From assembly GCA_035380245.1 (NCBI GenBank), contig DAOSXA010000002.1, positions 434,001 through 498,000 of the forward strand: DNA of 64,000 nt, given 5' to 3'. Positions 7,722 to 16,752 of the stretch are shown piece by piece. Position 1 is the stretch's first letter. Every line of letters begins with the position of its first letter. The notes under the pieces were generated by a model. It ran no database searches, was not told the origin of the DNA, and saw only the letters and a list, made by a program, of their open reading frames with translations. A program made the position numbers and the translations under genes. Source of the DNA: Candidatus Zixiibacteriota bacterium. GTDB taxonomy: Bacteria > Zixibacteria > MSB-5A5 > GN15 > FEB-12.

Positions 7722-10431
7722 TATCATTATCTCCTCTGCAAGCACCAAATATACCAAACGCCGCCCAATGATAAGCCGACCGAAATCGTCGGCGCGTAGC
7801 CCGGCGGGCCGATCTCACCGCCTCGAGAATCGACTCGCCTGTAAAAAGACGACTGTAGAATTCCTTCATCCAAAATCCCGTTGAACGATCATCAACCGCC
7901 CAGAGACCGGCCAGCACGTTTCGGGCCCCCATCTCGAGCAATGACCGCACCAATCCCGAGGATTCTTCCCCCGGTAAATACGACTGCACGCCGGTACGAC
8001 AGGCCGCCAGGGTAACCAGGTCAACCCGGTGATTGAACAATCTGAAATCGGCCGCAAAGAGAGGACCGTCATCGAGCAGCAACGATGAATAGAACGGATT
8101 ATCGCGTCGTAAACGGGCATGACCACTGTAATGTAAAATTCGACTTTCTCCTTCAGCGGGCCAGTCAGTCCGGTGCGCTGGATTGTACACCTTCAGATTG
8201 TTACCGGCCAGTTTCCTGAGGACCGCGATATCTTCATCCACACCGAGGAGATCATCCGCACGACCTACCAGCACTTCAACTCGTTCCGAGTCGACCTGTA
8301 ATCGCGCGGCACGCCGGTGATGACGAAGGCTCGGGGCGAGAACCAGGTGATATCGCTCCGATAATACTTCCCCCCCGATTCTTATCGCCGGCCACGGCAA
8401 ATCGGCCAACTGACCGGTCGGGAGAATCAACACCGATCCGGTATTTTTAGGAATCTCCAACGGCTCCCATAACCAGCCGCCGAGAGCATCAAACAGTTCA
8501 TCTTCTTCCCGGTACGATTTACGATTCGAATCGAATAATTGTTGCGACAACAAAGTTTGCCACCAACCGACATATTCACCCAGGCGACGGCGTCCCATTA
8601 CATAGCGGTGAACCGCTACTTCTCCATTGTGATGTACGAACGCTATCAGGTCATCCAGATCAAGATGAAACTGGACGATCGTCATGTATCGTGATTCTGA
8701 TCGGAAAAGTTCGATCAGCCGCTCTATGCTTTCACCCTGGGTTAAAGGTCGAGATTCTATCTCCGCCAGGTTCCGTCGCACCTCTCGCTCCAGGTTGATC
8801 AAAGCTCTGTCGCTCTCAATCGTGCCGAGAACACGCTGTCCTGAGCCTCGTTCGATAACCGAGGCCAGGGCGGTTACCTGCTGCGCCAGATCGGTTAGTT
8901 TTTCGCGAGCCCGATCTCGCAATTCAAGGGCTTCAGAATTTCCGGCCAGCGGCGCCCAAAGACCGGCGGTATTGAAACGCTCCGACCAGGCGGAAGCCGC
9001 GGCAGGATTCTTGTCAATAGAGTTAACGACCAATCGCTGATACGGCTCGGTCCGCCCCTTCAGAAAAGCCGCTCTCATCTCTACCGGCGGCAACATGGCT
9101 CTGACCTCGTCCAGAACATCGGCGGCTCGCGTCCAGTGAGATCGAGCCTGCGACCAGTGATTGCGACGCGCCTCCCGATCACCCAGCGCTGTCTCCCAAT
9201 GAGCCATCAGATAGGGGATCGTTCTGACTGAAGCGTTTTTCCTGAGTCTCCGACAGGCTGCCTCCTCATGCTCCGGATAAATCATAAGCGTTAGATCACA
9301 AACAGCCTCCCAGACAGGCAGTTGCGTAAGGCGGAACTGATCACGAGCCCGAGCCAGACACCGAACTTTATCAACCCCTTGCACCATTAGCGCCTCAGTG
9401 AATTGGGTAGTCGCTGTAAAGGGTCGATTATTTTCATGGCGGAATCCCTTGGTCGCTCGCTTCAAAGCCGTTCGTGCCGTCCGCGTATGACCGGTTGCAT
9501 AGGCGGCTTTAGCCAGGAATAAAGCAGCCTTAGCTGCTTCATAAGTCATTTTCAAACGGGTTGCACAACGCTCGGCCTTTTCGGCGGCATCGCGGGCATC
9601 GGTCATGAGATTAAGACCTATAAATGCCTCCGCTCGGTCCAGATCGCACAAGACTCGTCCTCGCGGTTGACCGTGCCGACGATAAGCATCATCACACTCA
9701 GCCAATAATTTAAGCGAACCATGATAATCACCACGCAGCATCGCCAGCCAGGCTCTGCCGTAACGGGCTTCATTCGCATAAAGATCGTAAGTCAGATCAA
9801 TAAATATCTTCTCGGCCGACTCGTAGAGGCTTTGCGCCCGGTCGAACTCGATCAGTTGTACCAGCGTGTTCGCCTCGTTGTATTGACAGAGCCCCAGCAC
9901 CAGCTTTTCCCCCACCCTGGCCATATGTTCACCGGCCCGATGATAATGGTGTTGCGCCTGGCGATGCTTGTCCTGGCGATGCAGCAAATTGGCGAAATTA
10001 ACCCGCGTTTTCTCCATTTCCGTGATCGCCCCATGACGGCGGAATGTCGCCATTGAAAGACGGCTGTATCGGCGGGCCTGCTCGAAATCACCTAAATACA
10101 TGTAGATGTCGATAAGAATGCGATCAATCCCCGCCCGGATCAACGGCTTGTTGTATGCCAGTCGGCGAGCCTGAAGATAAGCCCTCAGAGCATCGGTTGT
10201 TCGGGTTGCCACATGCAGCGCCCAACCGAGTGCTCGATAAGCGGCTAGTTGCACCGGTTGATCCTGCTTTTCGGCAATCTGTACGAACCGGCGTGCGATT
10301 TTTATCGCCTCCCTTGTCGACCGCTGCACGACCGCATGCACTTCCTTGCGACAAGCTTCCGCCAGTTCGGCCGGATCACAACCATCCGGAATCTTACCGG
10401 TACGCAGGAATTTTGCTGCTTCTTCCTTCAT
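7714..10431 (-). CDS. TPR-CHAT caspase-like protease
   Basis: The start is ATG 10431, overlapping the upstream stop as TAATG. The 905-residue product has no signal peptide. Residues of about 40-420 are helical repeats of TPR type (for example A-Y-R-A-L-G-W-A-L and the A-x-x-x-Y-x-x-A pattern). A helical linker follows, and the last 260 residues are a CHAT domain. The caspase-type dyad is present: His771 in H-Y-S-G-H-A and Cys811 in L-A-A-C-R-T-G. Downstream G-L-W-A-V-D-D-R-S-T and the G-A-R-N-V-L-A-G strand are also typical of CHAT. The protein should be a cytosolic cysteine endopeptidase gated by ligand or partner binding to the TPRs. It sits between an ECF sigma/zinc-finger pair and a secreted subtilase. 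This suggests that it acts on, or is controlled by, the sigma module (inference). Csx29 of type III-E CRISPR systems is a TPR-CHAT protease that frees a sigma factor by cutting its partner Csx30, but no CRISPR components occur here. Confidence 0.93.
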   Translation of the reverse strand: MKEEAAKFLRTGKIPDGCDPAELAEACRKEVHAVVQRSTREAIKIARRFVQIAEKQDQPVQLAAYRALGWALHVATRTTDALRAYLQARRLAYNKPLIRAGIDRILIDIYMYLGDFEQARRYSRLSMATFRRHGAITEMEKTRVNFANLLHRQDKHRQAQHHYHRAGEHMARVGEKLVLGLCQYNEANTLVQLIEFDRAQSLYESAEKIFIDLTYDLYANEARYGRAWLAMLRGDYHGSLKLLAECDDAYRRHGQPRGRVLCDLDRAEAFIGLNLMTDARDAAEKAERCATRLKMTYEAAKAALFLAKAAYATGHTRTARTALKRATKGFRHENNRPFTATTQFTEALMVQGVDKVRCLARARDQFRLTQLPVWEAVCDLTLMIYPEHEEAACRRLRKNASVRTIPYLMAHWETALGDREARRNHWSQARSHWTRAADVLDEVRAMLPPVEMRAAFLKGRTEPYQRLVVNSIDKNPAAASAWSERFNTAGLWAPLAGNSEALELRDRAREKLTDLAQQVTALASVIERGSGQRVLGTIESDRALINLEREVRRNLAEIESRPLTQGESIERLIELFRSESRYMTIVQFHLDLDDLIAFVHHNGEVAVHRYVMGRRRLGEYVGWWQTLLSQQLFDSNRKSYREEDELFDALGGWLWEPLEIPKNTGSVLILPTGQLADLPWPAIRIGGEVLSERYHLVLAPSLRHHRRAARLQVDSERVEVLVGRADDLLGVDEDIAVLRKLAGNNLKVYNPAHRTDWPAEGESRILHYSGHARLRRDNPFYSSLLLDDGPLFAADFRLFNHRVDLVTLAACRTGVQSYLPGEESSGLVRSLLEMGARNVLAGLWAVDDRSTGFWMKEFYSRLFTGESILEAVRSARRATRRRFRSAYHWAAFGIFGACRGDNDND

Positions 10432-11018
10432 TATCTCACAGCGCCTCTCCAACTAATCGCCGGACATCGATAACGCTCTCCCGGTGTGATCAATTCGATG
10501 GAACGCGGTGGCTGAAGATCGCTCCAGACGAACATGCAATGTTCACCTGAGGCGATTTTACGCCGTCCCACTCTGAGAATATACGCCGTCCGGTCGAACT
10601 CTTCTCCCCCGAACAGACGAGCGGACATCTGCCAGCCTTCGGTATAACGTTGAGCCACCAGTTCGAGTGTGAACGTACCGAACGACAACCGCAACCGTCG
10701 CTCGCCGCCCTGGTCGATATCGCGCAGGGCCATCGCCGAGACCTCGGACCAGGAGTCATGGGCAATCCGACCGCGCTTGACGGGAAGCCCCACTGTCGGT
10801 TGCTCCAGTGCCGGGATCGCCGCACAACGGGCGACCAGATCACCATCGGCCGGTTCCTGAACCAGCTCCCGGTAAGGCTTCGTTTCCTGCAGCAGTTCGT
10901 ACAATTCACGACACTCGGGACAGGATTTCAGGTGCTTACTTAATTTATTACTACCGGAACGAGCAGCACGAATCAAGTCGTCACGATCGGGGTGGCTGTT
11001 ATTTTTCTTCTCTTTCAT
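10431..11018 (-). CDS. Cytosolic zinc-binding anti-sigma-like protein
   Basis: The start is set at ATG 11018, behind GGAGATGTA; the longer frame to 11093 has no ribosome site. The 195-residue product has the zinc-binding anti-sigma signature H-x3-C-x2-C (H-L-K-S-C-P-E-C) within its first 40 residues. A helix follows, then a beta-rich domain of about 110 residues that I cannot assign. There is no transmembrane segment, so unlike many anti-sigma factors it should be soluble. It lies between the ECF sigma gene (114 bases upstream) and the TPR-CHAT gene (1-base overlap), which supports its pairing with the sigma factor. Binding and inhibition of that sigma factor is an inference from motif and position. 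Confidence 0.8.
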   Translation of the reverse strand: MKEKKNNSHPDRDDLIRAARSGSNKLSKHLKSCPECRELYELLQETKPYRELVQEPADGDLVARCAAIPALEQPTVGLPVKRGRIAHDSWSEVSAMALRDIDQGGERRLRLSFGTFTLELVAQRYTEGWQMSARLFGGEEFDRTAYILRVGRRKIASGEHCMFVWSDLQPPRSIELITPGERYRCPAISWRGAVR

Positions 11019-11132
11019 TACATCTCCGGGATGCCGGTTCCCAAGGCAACCATAAACAAGTTTTCCAAACCGCCTGATTCTATCGATAACCACCTCTGTA
11101 TTAGGTGGCCGAAGACGTCTCTCAAGTACGCG

Positions 11133-11699
11133 CTATATTTCATAATCCTCCAGTATCATCCTGAGTTTTTCGAGACACCGGGAGCGGGTCGGTCCCAGGC
11201 TGTTGAGCGGAATGCCCAGGCGCTCGGCAATATCACGGTAGGATATTTCATCCGACTCGAAAAACAGCGCCCACATCAGGTCTCGACAGCGTCGATCCAG
11301 ATTCTCAATCGCCAGTCTAACCTGTCCGGCTCGCTGGAGTCTCTCGATATCAAGATCAGGGGATGGAGTCTCTTCCGGCTGGCGGCATTCACGCCAACGC
11401 CGTTCTTCGGCGGCAGTGGATTTGAGCATTCGTTGTGATCGTCGTACCGCCACTCTGATCAACCAGCCCGGCAGCGCGATCGGCTCCTTCAACGACTCCC
11501 TCTGACGATAGAGCGATAACCAGGTGTATTGAACACAATCCTCGGCATCGGCCTGATCCAGGCCGTTGCGACGAGCCACCGCCATAACCAGCGGCGTGAG
11601 TAACTCGACGAGTTGCCGCCAGGCATCACGGTCACCGTCTAAAACACGGATCCAAAGATGCTCAAGATTGTCGTTCAATGGCTCTCCAAAGTAACTCAA
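11133..11699 (-). CDS. ECF-family RNA polymerase sigma factor
   Basis: The 188-residue product has an ECF layout. Region 2 (about residues 20-90) includes D-A-E-D-C-V-Q-Y-T-W. A linker follows, then a region 4 helix-turn-helix (about 130-182) with S-Y-R-D-I-A-E-R-L-G-I-P. The chosen start is TTG 11699, with AAGGAAGAG a few bases upstream; no ATG gives a complete region 2. The gene heads an operon with the zinc-binding anti-sigma-like gene, the TPR-CHAT protease and the subtilase. A sigma-70-type promoter lies about 100 bases upstream, so first expression may depend on the main sigma factor. The target promoters cannot be read from this window. Confidence 0.92.
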   Translation of the reverse strand: MSYFGEPLNDNLEHLWIRVLDGDRDAWRQLVELLTPLVMAVARRNGLDQADAEDCVQYTWLSLYRQRESLKEPIALPGWLIRVAVRRSQRMLKSTAAEERRWRECRQPEETPSPDLDIERLQRAGQVRLAIENLDRRCRDLMWALFFESDEISYRDIAERLGIPLNSLGPTRSRCLEKLRMILEDYEI

Positions 11700-11802
11700 T
11701 CTCTTCCTTCTGATAACTCAGAGAGCATAGTATGGCGATCAGAGTTCGGCTTTCGTCGACCCCTAATAATTAATTTAAGGGTTTTGGTATTTTTCGCAAC
11801 TC

Positions 11803-11831
11803 TTTATACGGCAACAAAATAAATAGTGCAA
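11803..11831 (-). promoter_or_regulatory. Promoter of the sigma/anti-sigma/TPR-CHAT/subtilase operon
   Basis: TTGCAC (11826-11831) and TATAAA (11803-11808) are spaced by 17 bases on the minus strand. An AT-rich leader of about 95 bases follows up to the TTG start of the sigma gene. The site looks like a housekeeping promoter, not an ECF type. Confidence 0.7.
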
Positions 11832-11977
11832 TTTCTCGCCTCCGGATGTACTTAAGAACAACTCAGGTGGCACTTAAATTCAAGAGGGAGTATCTTCCGA
11901 ACAATATCCGATTACTCTTCCCATGGGAAAAACGCCGCTTGACGGTTAGAATTATGCAGGAGGCGGGCATAAAAAAA

Positions 11978-12049
<72 letters not shown>

Positions 12050-12055
12050 TACGAA

Positions 12056-12133
<78 letters not shown>

Positions 12134-12156
12134 TTTTTCAAATGCAAAGCGCGGGT

Positions 12157-12185
12157 ATTATATGTCGCCGCCCTGAGTTTGTCAA
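12157..12185 (-). promoter_or_regulatory. Consensus promoter for the tRNA-Gly/tRNA-Cys unit
   Basis: Perfect TTGACA (12180-12185) and TATAAT (12157-12162) hexamers with a 17-base spacer lie 23 bases before the 5' end of tRNA-Gly. This is as close to a sigma-70 consensus as any site in the window. Confidence 0.92.
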
Positions 12186-12251
12186 CTCGTTATTTACACA
12201 AATGTTATCGGACGATTACGGTGCTAACTTGAAAGCTTCAATTGGCTTGCG

Positions 12252-14153
12252 TCAGTACCCGCCTATCCGCTCAAGGAAGCGTTGGCGCATGACTCTGGCG
12301 TCTTCATGAACCTTGGGAACCAGCCAGGGAACCAGCTTATTCAACCAGCGATCATGAATCGCAGCTCTTGCCGTGTCCCCTTGAACGTAGGTTATCAGAT
12401 ACATGTCACGGTGTGCTTCGTAAACCAGAGAATCACGAGCGATGATTCCGTTCAGCGCCGCGACCGCTTGTTCGGTCTGATTGGTTCGGATCAAACTGAA
12501 AGCCCGTTGGTAAAGCAGGTATATGTACGGCGGGGGGGGCGATATTTCAATCGCACGATCGTACTCTTCGATTGCCTTGGAATCCTGTCCGGCCACATAA
12601 TAATCCAGCCCCTTCTTGTAGTGCTGGACATATTCGACCGGGTAAGTCGGCCGCAACTCCCCTTCTATCGGGCGAACCTTTTTAAACACAGCCGACAGTG
12701 ATCCGAGACGGTCTTCATCGCTTGCCCGATAAAACCATCCCACGGAACGGTACGAATCGAGAAACTGCGGATAGAGACAAAGCGCTCTTTCAGCCGGCGC
12801 CGAGGGCTTGATACCGGTCGAGAAAAGAATATAATCGGGTGCTCTTTCGAGGATGTATTTCGAATTATGATTACGTTCCTTCCAGGTGGTGGTCATGCCC
12901 GGGATGGGTTCCTCGGCATGGCGGGCGATGGTCGAGTCGGTCAGACCAACCATATCTATTATATCATGACCCAGGAGCTTATAACCGAAGATCCCGATCG
13001 TCGGAAGCGCTACCGAGAAATTGGTCGAATCGGCGGCGGCCATATTGTCGGCCATGAAGTTCATTTTACGCGTGAATTTCTTCTCATAATAAGCGAACTG
13101 ATGAACCGTCGCCCGGGGCATGTAAACCGTCAGGCCGATCAATACCACAGTCATTACGAAGACAACAAGTAAACGGGTGTTGCGTGCCAGGTCGACCGTA
13201 AACTCGGCAATGATCAAAACCGTCAGCAGGGCATATACCCCGAATAGCGGCAGGAAGAACCGATGCACTTTAAGCACGTCGCCTCCGACCAGAGCGATGT
13301 ACAGCGTATATAGCACCGCGAACAACCATACGACCCGGGCTGAGGCAGATAATCGCTTATAGAGTAACAGGGGGGCCAGCAAAGTGAGTCCAAAGAATCC
13401 ATAATGCTTCAGGAATTCCCAGACATATTCGAAACCGCTGACAAAATTCTCAATACGGAATCCCGTCTTGGCATAAAACGGATTCGGCAGGATCGAGCCG
13501 TAGTAAGCCAGCTTAAAACCTACGAACGGCAACGAGAGCACGAGAGCGACAAGAGCACAAAGCCCGGTGAAGCGCGGCAAACGGCGAGTGCCTATTACTT
13601 CCACCAGGATAAGCAAGCCGGTCACCAGAGCGCCTTCCGGCCGGAGCCATACGGCCAAAGTCAACGTCCAGATAAGCAGCCAATTGCGCGTCAGATAGAA
13701 ATACAGCGAGAGCATCGCCATAAACGCGAACGCGGCCGTTTCCAATCCGGCCGGCGACCAATAAGCCAGGGACATATTGGCTCCGACCAACAACGTTGCC
13801 AGCGCCGCATACCAGTTATTGTCTTCGTCAACCACCCGCCGGGTAATGGCAAAGGTCAATCCGATGATCCCCGCTCCGAACAAAAGACCGGTCAGGCGCG
13901 ATGCGAGAATGTACCCCTCATGGAGAAATCCCCAAAGCGCCATGTAGATCACCCAGCCGAAATTGGTAATCCCCTCCACCCTCTCGCCTATATTAAACAC
14001 CAGCCCATGGCCGTTCAGCAGATTGGCCACATAGCGATAGGAGATATAGGCGTCATCCTGGATGAAGTCGATCGAGTGAGCAAAATAAAGATAGATCGCC
14101 ACGGCCGGTAATACCGGCCACCACTCGATTATGGCTGCGTGATTTTTCCTCAC
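12252..14153 (-). CDS. GT-C membrane glycosyltransferase (AftB-like) with C-terminal TPRs
   Basis: The 633-residue product begins with GTG at 14153, overlapping the glycogen synthase stop as GTGA, which implies translational coupling. The N-terminal loop D-D-A-Y-I-S-Y-R-Y, followed by G-H-G-L-V-F-N and V-E-G-I-T-N, is the hallmark of polyprenyl-phosphate-sugar-dependent GT-C enzymes such as mycobacterial AftB. The paired aspartates are the expected catalytic or metal site. About ten membrane segments cover residues 15-345. A soluble tail from about 500 carries two or three TPR-like repeats (Y-D-R-A-I-E-I-S-P; Y-Q-R-A-F-S-L-I). It should move a sugar from a lipid carrier to an acceptor on the outer side of the inner membrane. 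The substrate is unknown; the operon partners point to glucose or galactose metabolism. Confidence 0.82.
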   Translation of the reverse strand: MRKNHAAIIEWWPVLPAVAIYLYFAHSIDFIQDDAYISYRYVANLLNGHGLVFNIGERVEGITNFGWVIYMALWGFLHEGYILASRLTGLLFGAGIIGLTFAITRRVVDEDNNWYAALATLLVGANMSLAYWSPAGLETAAFAFMAMLSLYFYLTRNWLLIWTLTLAVWLRPEGALVTGLLILVEVIGTRRLPRFTGLCALVALVLSLPFVGFKLAYYGSILPNPFYAKTGFRIENFVSGFEYVWEFLKHYGFFGLTLLAPLLLYKRLSASARVVWLFAVLYTLYIALVGGDVLKVHRFFLPLFGVYALLTVLIIAEFTVDLARNTRLLVVFVMTVVLIGLTVYMPRATVHQFAYYEKKFTRKMNFMADNMAAADSTNFSVALPTIGIFGYKLLGHDIIDMVGLTDSTIARHAEEPIPGMTTTWKERNHNSKYILERAPDYILFSTGIKPSAPAERALCLYPQFLDSYRSVGWFYRASDEDRLGSLSAVFKKVRPIEGELRPTYPVEYVQHYKKGLDYYVAGQDSKAIEEYDRAIEISPPPPYIYLLYQRAFSLIRTNQTEQAVAALNGIIARDSLVYEAHRDMYLITYVQGDTARAAIHDRWLNKLVPWLVPKVHEDARVMRQRFLERIGGY

Positions 14154-15610
14154 TGATCTTTTAGCGAGCGAAACAGCTCAATATACCCCGCAACCGCCCG
14201 GCCCCAGGAATAATCCTGGCGCATGCCGTTCTTCATCAGACCGGTCCACAGTCGGCGTCGTGAATAGGTGTGGACCATCTTTTCAATCGCCTCCAGCATC
14301 GCTTCCGGAGATTCTTCATTGAAGATAAAACCGGTACCGGTGCCTCTCTCAGGATTGAACGGTTCGATTGTATCGGCCAGGCCGCCGACGTGATTGACAA
14401 TTGGCACCGTGCCGTATTTGAGTGAATACATTTGATTCAATCCACAGGGCTCGAACAACGACGGCATCAGGAAAGCATCGGCGCCGGCTTCGATCTGATG
14501 AGCGATTTTCTCATCGTGCTTCAGATATACCCGGACTTTATCCGGATATTGCTCCTGAAGCATCGTCAGCAGTTTATGATATTTCTCTTCTCCGGTGCCA
14601 AGAGCAATAAACTGAATATCCATAGCCATCATACGGTCGGCGGCTTCGGCGATAAGGTCCAAACCTTTCTGCTGAACCAGACGGGCGATCATGCCGATTA
14701 ACGGCGCATACTCCCGAACCGGCAAACCGGCGGCGTTGAGAAGTTCGACTTTCGTCATTCGCTTGCCGGCCAGATTGTTGATATGATAGCGATATGGGAT
14801 ATTCTTATCCCGAGACGGTGACCAAACGGAATAGTCTACCCCGTTAAGGATCCCCGACAGGTCATCCTTGCGATTTACCAGCACACCTTCGAGACCGCAA
14901 CCAAATTTACCGGTTTGAATCTCTTCGGCATAGCGCCTGGAGACTGTCGTAATTTTATCCGCGAAACTTATCCCGGCCTTCAGGAAATTAACCTGACCGT
15001 AAAACTCAACCGCCTCTCCTGCGCCAAAAAGCCTGTCAGGTAATTTCAACAACCGGAACCGCTCACCCGGGAATTGTCCCTGATGCGCCAGATTGTGAAT
15101 CGTCAGCACCGAATGAGCGCCGGAAAAAACCTCATCGTTGGCATAAAGGGTTTTTAGATATACCGGGAGCAACGCGGCCTGCCAGTCGTGGGCATGGATA
15201 ATATCAGGCCGGAGTCCGATCGCCCGGCACGCTTCCAGCACCGCGCGATTGAAAAGAATAAACCGCTCGTCGTTGTCGGCATAATCCTTGCCGGTCTCAG
15301 GATCGATATAGAGAGAAGCTCGTTTGAAATAGTGATCGCATCCAATCAGGATTATTTCTAATCCGCGTTGTCGGTCCTTGACAACATTCAGTGTTACCTC
15401 GTGCGCCGTCCCGCCGACATCTATGCTCAGATTGCTGCCGATGCGTGTTACCTTACGCTCGGACAAATCGATTGACGAATAGTGCGGCAGAAACATTCTA
15501 ACATCATGTCCCTCCCGAGCCATAGCCCTCGGGAGAGCCCCCAGCACATCCCCCAGACCGCCGGTCTTGGCCAGCGGCGCCATTTCGGAGGCAGCCACTA
15601 CGATACGCAT
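14150..15610 (-). CDS. glgA: Glycogen synthase (ADP-glucose type, GT5)
   Basis: The 486-residue length is normal for bacterial GlgA. The N-terminal K-T-G-G-L-G-D-V (Lys15) binds ADP-glucose. The C-terminal E-P-C-G-L-N-Q-M-Y followed by H-V-G-G-L-A-D-T is the conserved GT5 acceptor/nucleotide site, and H-A-H-D-W-Q lies in the first Rossmann half. It elongates alpha-1,4-glucan chains from ADP-glucose in the cytosol. The ATG at 15610 overlaps the stop of the GalT gene by one base (TGATG) and the gene's own end overlaps the GT-C start, so three genes are coupled. The matching degradative enzyme, alpha-glucan phosphorylase, is at 45639-48203. The ADP-glucose pyrophosphorylase (GlgC) and branching enzyme (GlgB) are not in this window. 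Confidence 0.95.
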   Translation of the reverse strand: MRIVVAASEMAPLAKTGGLGDVLGALPRAMAREGHDVRMFLPHYSSIDLSERKVTRIGSNLSIDVGGTAHEVTLNVVKDRQRGLEIILIGCDHYFKRASLYIDPETGKDYADNDERFILFNRAVLEACRAIGLRPDIIHAHDWQAALLPVYLKTLYANDEVFSGAHSVLTIHNLAHQGQFPGERFRLLKLPDRLFGAGEAVEFYGQVNFLKAGISFADKITTVSRRYAEEIQTGKFGCGLEGVLVNRKDDLSGILNGVDYSVWSPSRDKNIPYRYHINNLAGKRMTKVELLNAAGLPVREYAPLIGMIARLVQQKGLDLIAEAADRMMAMDIQFIALGTGEEKYHKLLTMLQEQYPDKVRVYLKHDEKIAHQIEAGADAFLMPSLFEPCGLNQMYSLKYGTVPIVNHVGGLADTIEPFNPERGTGTGFIFNEESPEAMLEAIEKMVHTYSRRRLWTGLMKNGMRQDYSWGRAVAGYIELFRSLKDQ

Positions 15611-16659
15611 CAGGTGTCATTCCTTATAACATTTGGTTCATCTACTCGATTGCCGTGGGCATCCAGCTCCAGGCTTCGCAAATATGCAGCGGACTCTTCC
15701 GGCGTAGTCGGATTGATATAAAATCCCGCCCCCCACTCGAAACCGGCTACTTTGGTCAGTTTCGGAATAATCTCTATATGCCAGTGGTAATACTCATGGT
15801 ATTCCCGTGATACCGGACGGGTATGAAGCATGAAATTGAACGCCGGATCGTTCAGGGCTATCTTAAGTCGCGCCAGCACATCCTTAACCGACCGGGCCAG
15901 GATCATCACCTCGGCGTCACTCAACTCCAGATAGCTGGATTGGTGGGTTTTGGGGATCAACCAGGTCTCGAACGGGAAACGGGCGGCGAACGGCTCGATA
16001 GCGATGAAAGCATCGTAATCGTTGACTATTCGTTCCTTGTCGGTCAACTCCTGTCTTACGATATCGCAAAAGATACAGCGTTCCTTGAACTCGAAATACC
16101 GTTTGGCTCCCTTGATCTCCTCGAACACTCGCTTGGGAATAATCGGCGTAGCGATTAACTGACTGTGTGAATGTTCGAGTGAGGCTCCGGCGGCTTCACC
16201 GTGGTTTTTGAAAATGAGAATGTACTGAAATCGCCGGTCACGTTCGAGGTCCATCATCCGCTCTCGATAAGCCCAGAAAACATCACGGACTTCCTCATCG
16301 GTCATCTGCACCATATCCTTGGCGTGATCGGCCGTCTCTACTATCACCTCGTGAGCGCCGATACCGTTCATCTTATCGTAGATACCGTGCGGTTCGCGAT
16401 TAAGCGCCCCTTCTATTTTCAGAGCCGGGTACTTGTTGGGCATTACCCGAAGTCTCCAGCCGGGTTTATTCGGCTCCGTGTTAGGCTGACGATAGGCTAA
16501 AATCTCCCGCGGTGTGTTCTCTTCATGACCCGGACAGAACGGACACAACCGGGCATCGCTCCGCTTCGGCACCGAAGAAAACGATGTCGGACGCTTGCCG
16601 CGCTCCGTACTAATGATCACCCAGCGGCCGGTGATCGGATCTTTTCGCAATTCTGGCAA
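15610..16659 (-). CDS. galT: Galactose-1-phosphate uridylyltransferase family protein
   Basis: The 349-residue product carries the zinc-site C-P-F-C (residues 39-42) and the catalytic H-x-H-x-Q motif at 163-167 (H-S-H-S-Q). The middle His (165) would form the nucleotidyl intermediate. The N-terminal R-K-D-P-I-T-G-R-W is typical of GalT. The start is TTG 16659, with GGAGAATTAGG in front; no ATG preserves the N-terminal motif. It exchanges a nucleotidyl group between UDP-glucose and galactose-1-phosphate in the Leloir pathway. Some relatives act on ADP-sugars instead, and its direct coupling to glycogen synthase makes that alternative worth considering. It is the first of three overlapping genes here. 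Confidence 0.9.
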   Translation of the reverse strand: MPELRKDPITGRWVIISTERGKRPTSFSSVPKRSDARLCPFCPGHEENTPREILAYRQPNTEPNKPGWRLRVMPNKYPALKIEGALNREPHGIYDKMNGIGAHEVIVETADHAKDMVQMTDEEVRDVFWAYRERMMDLERDRRFQYILIFKNHGEAAGASLEHSHSQLIATPIIPKRVFEEIKGAKRYFEFKERCIFCDIVRQELTDKERIVNDYDAFIAIEPFAARFPFETWLIPKTHQSSYLELSDAEVMILARSVKDVLARLKIALNDPAFNFMLHTRPVSREYHEYYHWHIEIIPKLTKVAGFEWGAGFYINPTTPEESAAYLRSLELDAHGNRVDEPNVIRNDT

Positions 16660-16752
16660 CCTAATTCTCCGTTGTACTTGGTTAACGGCTACCCCGCAAT
16701 CTGATATTCTGCCTCGGGGATTTACCTTTATCGATAGCGTTTTACGCCTCGT

